A model generated the notes under the pieces. The model was not told the origin of the DNA. It saw nothing but the letters and a program-made list of their open reading frames with translations, and made no database searches. From Podaxis mareebaensis (Eukaryota > Basidiomycota > Agaricomycetes > Agaricales > Agaricaceae), in assembly GCA_018524725.1 (NCBI GenBank), contig JAEUWP010000143.1, forward strand, positions 124,001 to 188,000: a stretch of DNA of 64,000 nucleotides, given 5' to 3'. Position numbers and translations under genes: made by a program. Positions 21,552-31,982 of this stretch are shown here, one piece after another. The number at the start of each line of letters is the position of its first letter. Positions within the stretch are counted from its first letter, which is position 1.

Positions 21552-22119
21552 TATATCACTCAATATATGTAGAAACTGACTATTTATCTGTACTCTGTCT
21601 TGTAAACTGTAGTTTCGTCGTGCACACACTTACGTTATTCGAGATATCTGAAATTTGAAATTCCCGAGCGCCAAAAGATACCATCAACTCCTCCTGCCAA
21701 CTTTGGCAGTTTTAGCAAGTCTTAGAAAGGCAGCTTGTGATTTCCCACGGGGGAATTTCAAATTCCTTTCAAGGAGATTTTCCATTTGCAGATGTTTTCT
21801 TATGTAAGCAACTGCCCACAGCAAAATCTCTCACACGAGTTGCCTTCAACAGTAACTTTTCAAAAAACTGGGTCTGAACCAATCCATCAAATTGCCTTGG
21901 AGAGTAATATTTTGAAGACCTGCCTTTCAAAGGAATTCTGAAAAACTGGGTCAAGACCAATCCAGCTGTGCTGTAAGAAAGTATAAAGCAGGGAGCCCAC
22001 AGAGGCTGTGGGTCCCCACCAACTCCGCGACATTCATCCCCCTCGAGCTCTCTTGGGCATCGTCTTCGTCCTCTATTATCTACTCTTACTTCTTACCCTT
22101 GCTCGACGTTGACTCTATC
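21552..22119 (+). promoter_or_regulatory. Promoter region of C2H2 gene A
   Basis: Reading toward gene A, the region holds a perfect short palindrome (ggaattt-c-aaattcc, 21752-21766) and two copies of a CCAAT module (about 21863-21886 and 21940-21964), each reading roughly AAAAACTGGGTC..ACCAATCCA. A TATA box lies at 21982-21988 and an inverted repeat at 21996-22012. The CCAAT boxes are 78 nt apart, CCAAT-to-TATA is 25 nt, and TATA-to-ATG is 138 nt. The same layout occurs upstream of C2H2 gene B. CCAAT is the known target of the fungal HAP/NF-Y complex; binding here is inferred. Confidence 0.7.
21996..22012. repeat. Inverted repeat CCCACAG-AGG-CTGTGGG 14 nt after the TATA box (gene A)
   Basis: Perfect 7-bp arms with a 3-nt spacer. 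It sits where transcription would start. A close version lies at the same distance from the TATA box of gene B (36759-36774). Confidence 0.75.
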
Positions 22120-23519
22120 ATGCCCCGTGCTACCAGGGAGTCCTTTGCGCACAGCCGTCGCGCTAGCCCCACGGTACGGGGAAACTATGCTCGTATAATA
22201 AAATTATGTTAAAGATGCGTTTGGGTTCTCCAGGCCGACAAGTATTGCGAAACATGCAACAAAGAATTCTCCCGCCCGTCCGAGCTCAAGCGACACCTCA
22301 AAAACACACTGATCCACAACCCAAACGCGAGGTAAGTTGCATTGATCCTGCTTATATCATTGATCTCATTGTACCGAAATTGGTTAACTGACGTCATCGT
22401 TGCCTTCTTCGCCTTCCGCCCTTGTATTCGGTGAACAGGAAATTCGAGTGCAGGTACTGCGGTGCCCTACACACCCAGAAATCCAACCTGAAGATCCATG
22501 AGCGCATCCAGTAAGACTACTTTTCATCTTCTTTGGCCGGTTACTGATATTCGTGTGAATCAAGTTTTAGCCAACAAAAAGAATGTTGCGGTCTCCCCCT
22601 GGACGAGACCCGCCTCGAATGTTCCTTCAAGTGCAGTGATCCGTCCTCCATGATTCGCCACATCGACAACATCCATCTTTCACCTTACATCGACAATGAC
22701 CTAGCAATACCTGACTGGCTAGTACAAGCGTTGAGGACCAGACAGACCGCGAAACTCGCGTCGCGCCGTTCTGAGACTGCTTCACCCTTCTCTACTTCTG
22801 CATCCTCTTCGCCTTCATCTACCGAGAATTCAGCATTCATACCTTCAACCCCGCTCCCATTACCTCCTGCTGAAACCTCGTCGCTTCCCAGGGCGCCTAA
22901 ACCTCAGCACGCTTTCACGAGCAAATACAGACTTCCTCGATGGCGTCAGCTCCCGGAATGCACTTCGCAAACCCTCGACACAGCCAAGATCTCCGTTGCG
23001 TGTGATCTGTCTGCTACCCCCGGTCTTCCAGGTCAGCTTGATCTCACTGCATCCCTTCACATGCAGACACCGATACATGAACGCGTAGATCTCGAGTTGG
23101 ATCTGGCCAACTTCAACCTCAACAACTATGACAATAACCAATCTGCCCCTGCCCCTATCCCTACTCCAGTCTCTTGGGATGAACAGCTGGCCGCACCATC
23201 AGCCTTGTTCTCCCAGACTACGAGTAACGGCCTCGACCAGTTCTCTCCCTCCCAGCTCCACGTGGACCTCCCACCGTTCAGCGGGGAGAACGAATTTTCA
23301 TCCTTCAACTGCTTCCAGGACCTCGAAGATCTCATTACCCTCACGAATCCATCCTTCTCCGAGGCAATGCCGTCCGCTAGCATCCCATCAAATGTCATGG
23401 CTCTCTTCAACACCGACATGAACAACCAATTCCCCTTCTTCAATGACACGCTCAGTCCCCTCAATTTCTTCTCTCCCATGGAACAACAGACTCAGATTGA
23501 ATTGCATAACTTTTCATGA
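22120..23519 (+). CDS. C2H2 zinc-finger transcription factor A
   Basis: Putative nuclear DNA-binding regulator, paralogous to the gene at 35267-36650. Exons 22120-22173, 22234-22331, 22439-22510 and 22571-23519 give 390 residues. Finger 1: CETCNKEFSRPSELKRHLKN with a closing His (TLIH). Finger 2: CRYCGALHTQKSNLKIHERI plus His. A third, Cys-rich finger reads CCGLPLDETRLECSFKCSDP followed by SSMIRHIDNIH. The rest is a Ser/Thr/Pro-rich region and an Asn/Phe/Gln-rich acidic C-terminus (QFPFFNDTLSPLNFFSPMEQ), likely an activation region. Intron positions after the lead exon, after NAR and after ERIH match those of gene B. Target genes are unknown. The promoter is shared in layout with gene B, which suggests co-regulation. 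Confidence 0.9.
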
Positions 23520-24187
23520 TCTCCGGATAGGCCTCACAATCATCCTCTTTTTCCCTCTTCTCCCTGGTTTACTGCACCCCCCACATTTACTCGGTCTGAC
23601 TTATTTTGTTACATTATTGTTCATTTATCGGTCATCTGTACTCACTGCTGTTGTATATTAGTTCTCCCATTTGGACGGACTCATTCCGCGGATTCAATCC
23701 AATACCTGCTCTTAAATACTAACAAGGGCTCGATCAAGGCAAGATGGAATGCACATTGACAATAGCGAAGGAAGTTTGAATTACGGATATACAGGGCGGA
23801 CACATCTGAGTGACAGGTAGACATACGGCTTAACATGATACGGAATTTGGATGATGCGCGGTGAGTTGTGTCGTGTAGATGCGGTTCCCTTCAAGGATGT
23901 TCTCTCCCGGAGAGAAAGTCACAGTTGAGCGAAGGCACATCGAAGAGGAGTCCGACGGGTCGGGGTCTACACGGCCACACAACCGCGTCTCTCAAATGCG
24001 TTAAGGACCATGGCGCGGTTTCTCGCAAATTTCTGATTACGGGCCCGAAGAATGACTCAATTATATCCAAGGAAAGCTTTACAAGTGCAGAATGAAGGAC
24101 CATAGGCAACAGAATCAGCCGGAACAGGAGAATACAAAATTACTAGGCTAACTATGAAAAGCATGAAAGCAGGGAATGGAACTAGGA
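23520..24187. other. Convergent intergenic region, C2H2 A / F-box gene
   Basis: About 670 bp between convergent stops. It holds the 3' UTR of the zinc-finger gene (T-rich, 23540-23660) and the end of the F-box gene. If the F-box gene is frameshifted near 24335, its original stop would be about 24057, inside this stretch. No separate gene seen. Confidence 0.5.
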
Positions 24188-25792
24188 TTATGTCGATGGG
24201 CGGGATGGGAGTGGTAGTGTAATCGGAGCGGAAGCGGTGAAAAACATTCGGCTGGTAGGACCCGAGCACGCGGAGGGGATCGTACGAGGCGACGTGCGAG
24301 TTGAGGCGGAGTAGGCAACTTGGGGACACATCTTGCAAGCAAGAATTTTGGCGATCAATTCTGGCTTCACGCCAAAACAGTCCAAGAATGTAAGCCTTTT
24401 CAAAGGACTAATCCAAATGTTATCTTCGATGAAGAGGTCGATGAGCACGTCGGGTATCTGGTCACAGGCGAAGAACTCCAGTGTACGGAGACTCGCCCAC
24501 AATGAGGGTTCGTCATGGTTTAGGGCCTCGGGGCGAACGATGCACCTGGTAAGACGGACGTCCATGAACGAGGGGAAATTGCTCGTCGTTAGATTGAATC
24601 GATCAATGTCTACATCGACCAGGTTCAGGTCTTGGAATGCGGTATTATGTGACGCTTCAAGCATCATAGACAAGCTGGTCAGGAGCTTGCGCCCATCCTG
24701 CAGTCCCGCCGTAGGCTTTGTGGCAAAGGTGAAAGAGGATAGAGCGGGAAGTCGGAGGAATGAGAGGTAGATGATGTCGTTCAAATCGAGACTTTGCAGC
24801 TCGGGTAGACTGACGACATTCAAGCCACGCACTTCGCGTTCCTGTATGGTTACGTCGAGCTTGAGACATCTGAGTAACGGGCACGCCTTTAGTAGTCCGT
24901 GCATATAGTATAGGGAATGAACAGCATGTGTGATTTCCAGCTTTCGGAGGCAGGAAAGCCAATGATTCGAAGTACTCGGTCGACAATGCCCTATGCTGAG
25001 GCGTGTCAGCATAGGAACCTCACCCTTGAGGACATGGTAATCCTGCCATAATTGCCGGGTTGTATCCAAGTAGAAGAACCTGAGCGCTGGCATATCGAAG
25101 TTAAACTGCTGTAAAAGGAGTTGGATGTTCCAGATGGAATGATGGGGTGCGTCACCAATGAAAATCTCGACAGAGTGCCATCTGGAAACATGCGGCTGCA
25201 AAAGGGTAAGATAGCTCCCTAATGACGCCTGGCTGACTGCTTCACGGGTTCCAGTTCCCCAGTGGGGAGTTTCAAAGCGAAGATGGAGCGGGGAATGGCC
25301 TGAGAGCTCGAGCCACGTCCTGACGATCTGGGAGTAAAACGAGTCGGGGATGATCCTAATGCATATGTAACTCCATGCACGGGGCGTTTTCCTAACCACG
25401 TTCTAATGCCGAATTGCCAAGCTAGTAAGACGACGCCGCACAACGACGGATTCTTTTGACCCACCCGCCAGTGCCTGGACACGTGAGAAATTATAATTGG
25501 CGCCAACCATGTCCCAGTACTCTGGATGGCTGCGTGGGCGAAGATTTCCCCCAACACCTCCCTTGGCAAGCGGCGGTGGGTTGCGATGTAGAAGCGGTCC
25601 TTAGTGTTCTCCCTCGTGAGCTGGGCGATCTCCTGTCGAAGGAGAGCGATCCTCTCGAGTCGTTTTGCAACTCTCTCGGCCACTTGCTTACGCTCGAATT
25701 CTACAAATGGGTTGGCACGAGAAGCGACTCGCGAATTATCGGAAATGAAACGCACCTGATGGAAAGTCTAGCTCATCGAGGTCCGTCGCCAT
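24188..25792 (-). CDS. F-box protein with LRR-like region, likely frameshifted at the C-terminus
   Basis: Member of the large basidiomycete F-box family that recruits substrates to SCF ubiquitin ligases. Exon 1 (MATDLDELDFPS, from 25792) is joined by a 55-nt intron to a coiled-coil helix (ERVAKRLERIALLRQEIAQL) and the F-box (RRLPREVLGEIFAHAAI then VSRHWRNVVRKTPRAWSYI across an intron). About 330 residues with irregular Leu-rich repeats follow. Near 24335 the current frame enters a Ser/Thr/Pro-rich tail of low quality. The -1/+1 neighbouring frame instead reads LLRLNSHVASYDPLRVLGSY, which looks like the genuine family C-terminus and would stop near 24057. A one-base indel, natural or from sequencing, is the simplest explanation. 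Confidence 0.8.
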
Positions 25793-26099
25793 AGTATATG
25801 AAAACAAGGGGGAGAAAGAGCTAGTCGGTGGGAAGGAAGCACTGCATAACGAAAGCACTTGGCAGATATAAGTAGTGTGTGGAGGCGCGGGCTCGGGGGC
25901 CCTGATTGACGAGAGAATGGAGAGATCCTAACAGATATTTTATTCGTATTTTCTGACATTCCCCATTTGGCCATTTCTGTCCCTATTTCCAATTATCCAA
26001 ATCAACGCCACAAGGCTGTTGAATAGGCTTTGCTGCACTATCTATCCGCTCGACACTCACGACACTCACTGTGGCGTATCCACGTTGTCATCAGCCCTT
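25793..26099. promoter_or_regulatory. Divergent promoter region, F-box gene / TMLHE
   Basis: 307 bp separates the F-box start (25792, minus) from the dioxygenase start (26100, plus). No clear TATA box or repeat was identified. An in-frame ATG at 26019 could lengthen the dioxygenase presequence. Confidence 0.4.
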
Positions 26100-28105
26100 A
26101 TGCTTCGTTGCCGTAGTCTCCTCGCTACGAGCTGGGCAAGAACCCCGGTTCGCACCGCTGTATGCAGGCCCTATACTCGCTTGGGTTCATCTGCAAGTTC
26201 CGGTTCGAGTTATTTGGCATATACTGGATCTAATCGCAACGCCGTGCAGGCCGCACGACCCGCTTCTCGTGGACTCTCGGTATCCCATATCACTAGGGCG
26301 CCTGGGTCAGCTGCAAACGTGGCGTCGCCAACACCCAATGGCGATTCTGTATCATCCATCCCTGGTGTGAACCCAAACGAGCTCCCAGCCGTGAGTGCCG
26401 ACGCACGGAAGGTTTCCATTCACTGGGACACGAAAAGCTGGTCAAGTTTGTGAGTTTTGACATCCGGTGCTCTTCTCCAGCATTCTCATGACTATTATAA
26501 CACAAGCCATAACATCTGGTTGCGAGATCACTGCCGCTGTCCAAGGTGTTTCCATCCAATCACCAAGCAGCGTCTGCTGAACACCTTTGATGTAGGTATT
26601 CCAAACCGCGTAAGGGATCGGTTACTCATTTTGTTATGTAGGTTCCACCAGATACCAGGCCTATTGGGATAGAGTCTAAGGTGGATGGTTTGGAAGTGAC
26701 TTGTCCGTCTGCACACGAGTTGTAACCGTTCTTTGTTACTCACCGCTTCCAAATCAAGGGCAATCGTTCGTACCTCATGTATCGTTCTATCCTTGGTCGT
26801 GGCTCCAGAGCAACTCTTACGATCCCCCGATCAATCGCAGACGAGCTTCTCCCGAGTGGGTCGTGTCGATGTAAATACCACATCATTACGCTGATGTCTC
26901 CTAGGAAAATTGAATGGGGTGCAAAGATAGAACAATCTCCACCCACAGTAACCTACAATGAAGCGATGGCTGCGGATGACAGAGGTCTTTTCAAATGGCT
27001 GACCAACATCGTGAGGACCTGCCTTTTCTGTGAGATACGCGAATTGACAGGATATGCCCAGGATCAATTTGGCTTCTGTTTCATTTCCGGGGTTCCTCCA
27101 ACGCCGGAAGCAACCGAGAAACTGGCAGAACGCATTGGTTTTATCCGCGAAACTCAATGTGAGTATTCAAGTTCAACGTACACCCGATGATGCTAATAGT
27201 GTGGCTCAAGATGGACGCTTTTGGGACTTTACGTCTGATCTAGCCAAGGGCGACACCGCATATACCACTTTGGCACTCGGTGCGCACACGGATAACACAT
27301 ACTATGTTCGTGTCATTGTTCTGAACGAAAGGAGATTGATGAAAACGCTTGCTCCTTTTACTTTAGACAGATCCTTCTGGTCTTCAATTATTTCATTTAC
27401 TCTCACACACAGATGGCAGCGGTGGGGCCACGCTGCTTGTCGATGGGTTTTACGTTGCAGCTATTTTGAAGGAACTCCACCCCGAGTTTTACGAGATCCT
27501 ATCCAAAGTTCCTGTTCCTGCTCACGCCGCCGGAGAAGCTTCTTCCATTTATCGCCCAAACCAGCCTTCTGGTTATCCCGTTCTCGGACATGATCCCTGC
27601 ACAAAGGAGCTTGTGCAGGTACGTTGGAACAACGACGACAGAAGCGTTATGAACCATCTAGAACCAGATCTAGTCGAGGAATGGTGAGCCTCGCTGTTTG
27701 GTTCCTACAATTTGGGTCCCCCCAGGTGTCTGATAGAAATCTTGGCTTCTCAAGGTATGACGCTATTAGGGCTTGGCACAAGTGCCTGACGAGTCCAGAT
27801 TCTGAGTATTGGGTGCAACTTCAGCCTGGCACTGCCGTTGGTACGTGATGCATCCGAGTACTAGACCTATTCCCTCGGTCTAAACGCACTTATTCTTAGT
27901 TGTTGATAATCACCGCGTCTTGCATGGCCGTTCTGCTTTCGATGGAAAACGTCGTATGTGTGGAGCTTACATAGGTATCGACGAGTACCGGTCCAAACTG
28001 GCCGTTCTGCGGGAACGTTTTGCGCCGGATGCTGTTCTACAAGCCACGAACCACCTGCCGGGGGCTAACGTCAACGGCCGCAATATCTGGAACGTGGCCC
28101 TTTGA
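26100..28105 (+). CDS. TMLHE: Trimethyllysine dioxygenase (Fe(II)/2-oxoglutarate), carnitine biosynthesis
   Basis: Hydroxylates N6-trimethyllysine in the mitochondrion, the first step of carnitine synthesis. The N-terminus MLRCRSLLATSWARTPVRTA is an Arg-rich presequence. The zinc-binding N-terminal domain has NIWLRDHCRCPRCFHP and RLLNTFD. Further exons give FYPWSWLQSNSYDPP, GFCFISGVPPTPEATEKLAERI and FWDFTSDLAKGDTAYT. The catalytic domain has HTDNTYY (His and Asp iron ligands), a TDPSGLQLFHLLSHTDGSGG block, LLVDGFYVAAILKELHPEF, and the distal iron His in VDNHRVLHGRSAF, ending in MCGAYIGIDEYRSKL. At least three introns (near 26592-26641, 26701-26757 and 26855-26905) were needed to keep frame. 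Gamma-butyrobetaine dioxygenase is a close relative, but the last motifs fit TMLHE better. It is convergent with LYS4. Confidence 0.88.
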
Positions 28106-28210
28106 AATTCTAAAGATGGATTCTGATCCCAAGTGCGGTATATATGTATTGATGTTGATACAACCCAATTATAAGGTACAATAGAGCAAGTGTTTACTTT
28201 TGTCAGATTC

Positions 28211-30439
28211 CTAAGGCTGAGCCTGAATTTCCTTGAGGATGTAACCTTCGAGTCCGCCGCACAGCCAAAGTTCTTGGACAGAAGAGCCGACGGGGCGGAC
28301 TGTGTAAGTTTTATTAAGAGCGCCAGTCACTTCAACTTGGCCAGTAGCCATGTTGATGCTGATGTCAATACCCTTGTTCACCGTCAGCTCGCCGTCCTTG
28401 CCGCCAGCACCACGCTTTCCATCCTTCGCATATGCTTCCGTAAGGTCCTTCACGAGTTCTGGACTCTCAATGCACACTAAGCCATTGTTAATAGCATTGC
28501 GCTTGAAGATGTCTCCGAATGATCCTGCAACAACTAGAGGGACACCCGCAGCCTTAAGAGCAGTCGCCGCCTGTTCTCGAGATGAACCAGTACCAAAATT
28601 GTAACCCGCAACAAGAATAACACCGTTCTTGACACCCACGATATCTCCAGATTCAGCCTGCTTCGCGACGATAGAGGCGACGAGGGGCGCGAACTTCGGA
28701 TCATAGTTCTCCATTACGACCTGAGCTTGGCGCTCGAGGGTAATATCATCCTGATATGTGTATTTACCGGGGTAAATGCCATCCGTGTTAAGGTTGTCTT
28801 GTGGAGCGAAAAGGAGGGGTCCAGAGAAAGTACGAGGGAAGCCTTCGAGGAGGGGTTCCTCGGTCGACAAAGAAGTAGTGGTGGAAGAGGACGCGGGTGG
28901 AGTTTGCGAAATGGAGAAGATGGGGGCCTGGACTGGTGGGAGAGTGTTGGGATCGAGAGATGCCGGCCCACAGATGTACCCACGGATTGCGCTGGCTGCT
29001 ACGACGGCAGGGCTGGCGAGATAAGCTTGGGCGTTGGGGTGGCCCATACGTCCTTTGTAGTTCCTATTTGTGGCACTGATGCCAACTTGGCCTTCTTCCA
29101 GTAGGCCCGTTCCCAAACCGATACAGGGGCCACACCCTGCAGGTAAAACTTTCGCTCCGGATTGAATGAGGGTGTCCCAGTGACCGAGACGCTCGGCTTC
29201 CTGTTGGACAACGGAACTGGCTGCGGCGATGTAGAACTCAACGCCCTCAGCAACTTTGTTGCCTTTCATGACTTCAGCAGCAGCGGCGATGTCCGATACA
29301 CGCGAGTTGGTGCAGCTAACGAGGTAAGCTTTGTCGATGGCGATCTTCTTTTCTTCGAGGACAGGGAGAGGGTTGGAAACCTTGACGCTGTTGGGACCAG
29401 AGACATGAGGAACCAAGGTGGAGAGATCAAGTACGAGGTGCGAAGCGTATTCTGCACCTGGGTCAGAGTGGACGGGAGTGGTTCGAAGAGCGTCGAGTCG
29501 TTGGCGGTTAATACGAGGGTGAGTGGGAGATGGAGGAATACCGGAGTTTGCAGAGGAAAAGGTGCGCAATTCAAACTTATTCAAGGCCTTGTCATACCAT
29601 TGTAATGTTGTTTCATCAACCGGGAAGACACCAACGAGCGCACCCCACTCCGTCGTCATGTTTGCAATGGTCAAACGATCGTCAACGCTCAGAGCTGCAA
29701 CACCATCACCGGTGAACTCAATGGCAGCATTGAGAACCTCGTCCTGATTGAATGACCCGCAAAGCGCAACGATAACATCTTTCCCCGTAACACCAGGAGC
29801 AAGCTTGCCCTTGAGCTCGACTTTGACCATTCGCGGAACCTGCCACCAGGTTTTGCCCGTTGCCCACAGTGCCGCGGCATCTGTACGGACAATGGGTGTT
29901 CCAACACATCCAACGCCACCATACATGTTACTATGACTGTCACTGGCAACAGTCAGAGTGTAAGGGAAGGCATAGCCTTCCTCCACGAGAACTTGGTGAC
30001 CAATACCACGCCCGGCGGGATAGAAGTCAACACCATGCTTCCTCGCGAACTCTTCAATAGAAGCATATTTAGCAAGGTTCTTTGGGGACTTGTTCTGAAC
30101 GTCGTGGTCGAGGGTAAAGACCGGTTGTTTCGGGTTGTGAATTTTGGAAGCACCGATTGATTTGAATCTGTATGGGAGTTGAGTGGGTCATAGAAAAATC
30201 ACACATAAAGATACCGACTTGCTGATAACGGGACCAGTGTTATCGTGTGTCATGACGTGCTCTGGACGAATCATAACATAGTCACCGGCTTTGACAACCT
30301 TTCCCTCCGGTAGACCGACCGCGTACTTCTGGACGACCTTTTCGATGATAGTTTGGGGAGCCCGTAGCCCATCACCGACGGCGGTGGCGAAGAACCTGCG
30401 GTGGCCGCACGTGCGTACCAACGACGATGGGAAACGCAT
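28211..30439 (-). CDS. LYS4: Homoaconitase, mitochondrial (lysine biosynthesis)
   Basis: Converts homocitrate/homoaconitate to homoisocitrate in the fungal alpha-aminoadipate pathway to lysine. Exons 30219-30439 and 28211-30167 give 725 residues, the usual LYS4 size. The start [17 protein letters not shown] is a mitochondrial presequence. The donor at 30218 (GTCGGT) was chosen because it alone keeps frame into [20 protein letters not shown]. [4Fe-4S] ligands appear as SCTNSR and PAGCGPCIG. Substrate-binding features include [20 protein letters not shown] and the swivel-domain [21 protein letters not shown]. The aconitase family is certain. Assignment to LYS4 rather than ACO rests on overall similarity and length. 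It is convergent with TMLHE, 105 bp between stops. Confidence 0.92.
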
Positions 30440-31982
30440 TATACGCACAGGGGAGCGCCGGCGAGGAGGTGGAAGAGGCAATAGCTGAGGATGATCGGCT
30501 GAAATTGCTTCGGGATATCCTTCGGCGTTTTTCCGAAGGCATTTGGTCCTGTTTAACACCGACCAGTCAGGTCTTCGCTATTAGTCTTGGACACCTTTAC
30601 TCAACTACACGCTGTTCGTCATTCTGGCGAACGCTAGTGGTACGAAACTTCTCCCAGTACTTGGGACACATAGGCGAAACCCTTGGAGGGAGACCTTGCA
30701 CTTGGGATTGGCCCGCAATCGCCTTGATCGGTCGGATTGTCAACTCAGCGCTGGAGGCTAACTAGCATCATGAGTCCCTGTGCACCTTTTCATTGCTACT
30801 GGAGCCATGTCGTGGACGAACAGGCCACGGCTGCTTGAATTGCTTTCCCTAGAGAAGCCAACACGTTGACACGTCCCACAGTCGACCACTGAATCGAGGG
30901 TTGAACGCTTCCAGTCCCGCTCCCACTCTATGTCAATCTATTAGAGCGATCATTTCGCATGCCACAGTAGCTCGTGCTGTTTTGGGACTGCCAGCACCTT
31001 GCCAAGTGTTGGTGCGGCAAACTCAACGACGGAGATAAAGACAGTACTAGGCGTGGTTCACCGCCGCAAGGACTACGCTCACTCTGGTGGCTCTGACTCG
31101 CTCTGCCAAAGATCAATAACCTCGCTCATGACTAGTTGTTCATGCCGCCTTGGTCACTGCTCCCAGCTCGACTGCCACTGAGGATATGGAATCCGGGATA
31201 GGTTGTTCCCTCCGTCCGGACTTCGAGCTTCAGGGATTTCGCGGGCCAAAATTCCATCGACATCAGCAACGACACCTTAGTCGTTTCTCTTAGCGGCGAG
31301 TTCATTGAAACGTCGAAAAAGCTGATATTCTAACACTTTCTATAGTCAAGGTTCTTGAGGGTGACACTAAGGCTCTTGGCAAGAGATTCTCGAATGGGAA
31401 AGTGAAAGGCCACAACATTCACAGGTATCATGTATCATCATCAGACAGATGGCACTTCTTGCTATTTATTCCTCCCTCCTGTTCAATATCTTGTCCAATG
31501 CATCTGCGATACATCAGTTCAAGCCACTTCCTTATACGTTGGCCCATTCTTGCGCCTGCCTCGCATTTTCCTAATTCATCGATTGAAATGAGTCATGCCT
31601 GTAGTGGGTGCCAAACGCGCACGTATTAGCACATAAGTACTTATTTTGGCGTGCCTGAAAGACTGGGAAAGCCGGAATGTCGTGCATCATGCTTTGGTTC
31701 CGCCACGTGATTGTAGCTAGACGGCGTTCACAAGATGCAGAGACAACAGAGCATGTTGGAACTAGCTCAAAATTAAAAGAGTGGTCTCATTAAGCAAAGC
31801 GGATGAAAAACGAGAAGACAACTTTGGTTCTGAACGAGTAAGGTTCTGTCGCCTCAAACTACAATGAACCGATTTTCGGTGACTAATCGGGAATCTTCGG
31901 GGGTATTGCTCGGCCGAGAACCCTGACTGTCGCAAAAACTTATAGAGGCGTTGGTTCATTTTTTGGAATCCAACCACTTTCA
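30440..31982. other. Intergenic region between LYS4 and ILV5, no gene identified
   Basis: About 1.5 kb. It holds both promoters, since LYS4 and ILV5 diverge. A perfect 10-bp palindrome CTCGGCCGAG lies at 31909-31918, 65 bp before the ILV5 start, and a TGACTAATC sequence at 31880-31888 resembles a degenerate Gcn4/CPC1 site. The middle part (30600-31750) shows no coherent coding frame. No transposon ends were recognised. Confidence 0.45.

Noticed and set aside
28727..29605. Long plus-strand open frames inside LYS4
   Set aside because: They are antisense to the well-supported homoaconitase exon and follow from its codon bias.
30427..30765. 112-residue plus-strand frame overlapping the LYS4 start
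   Set aside because: It overlaps LYS4 exon 1 on the opposite strand and continues into sequence without protein character. It is a shadow frame.
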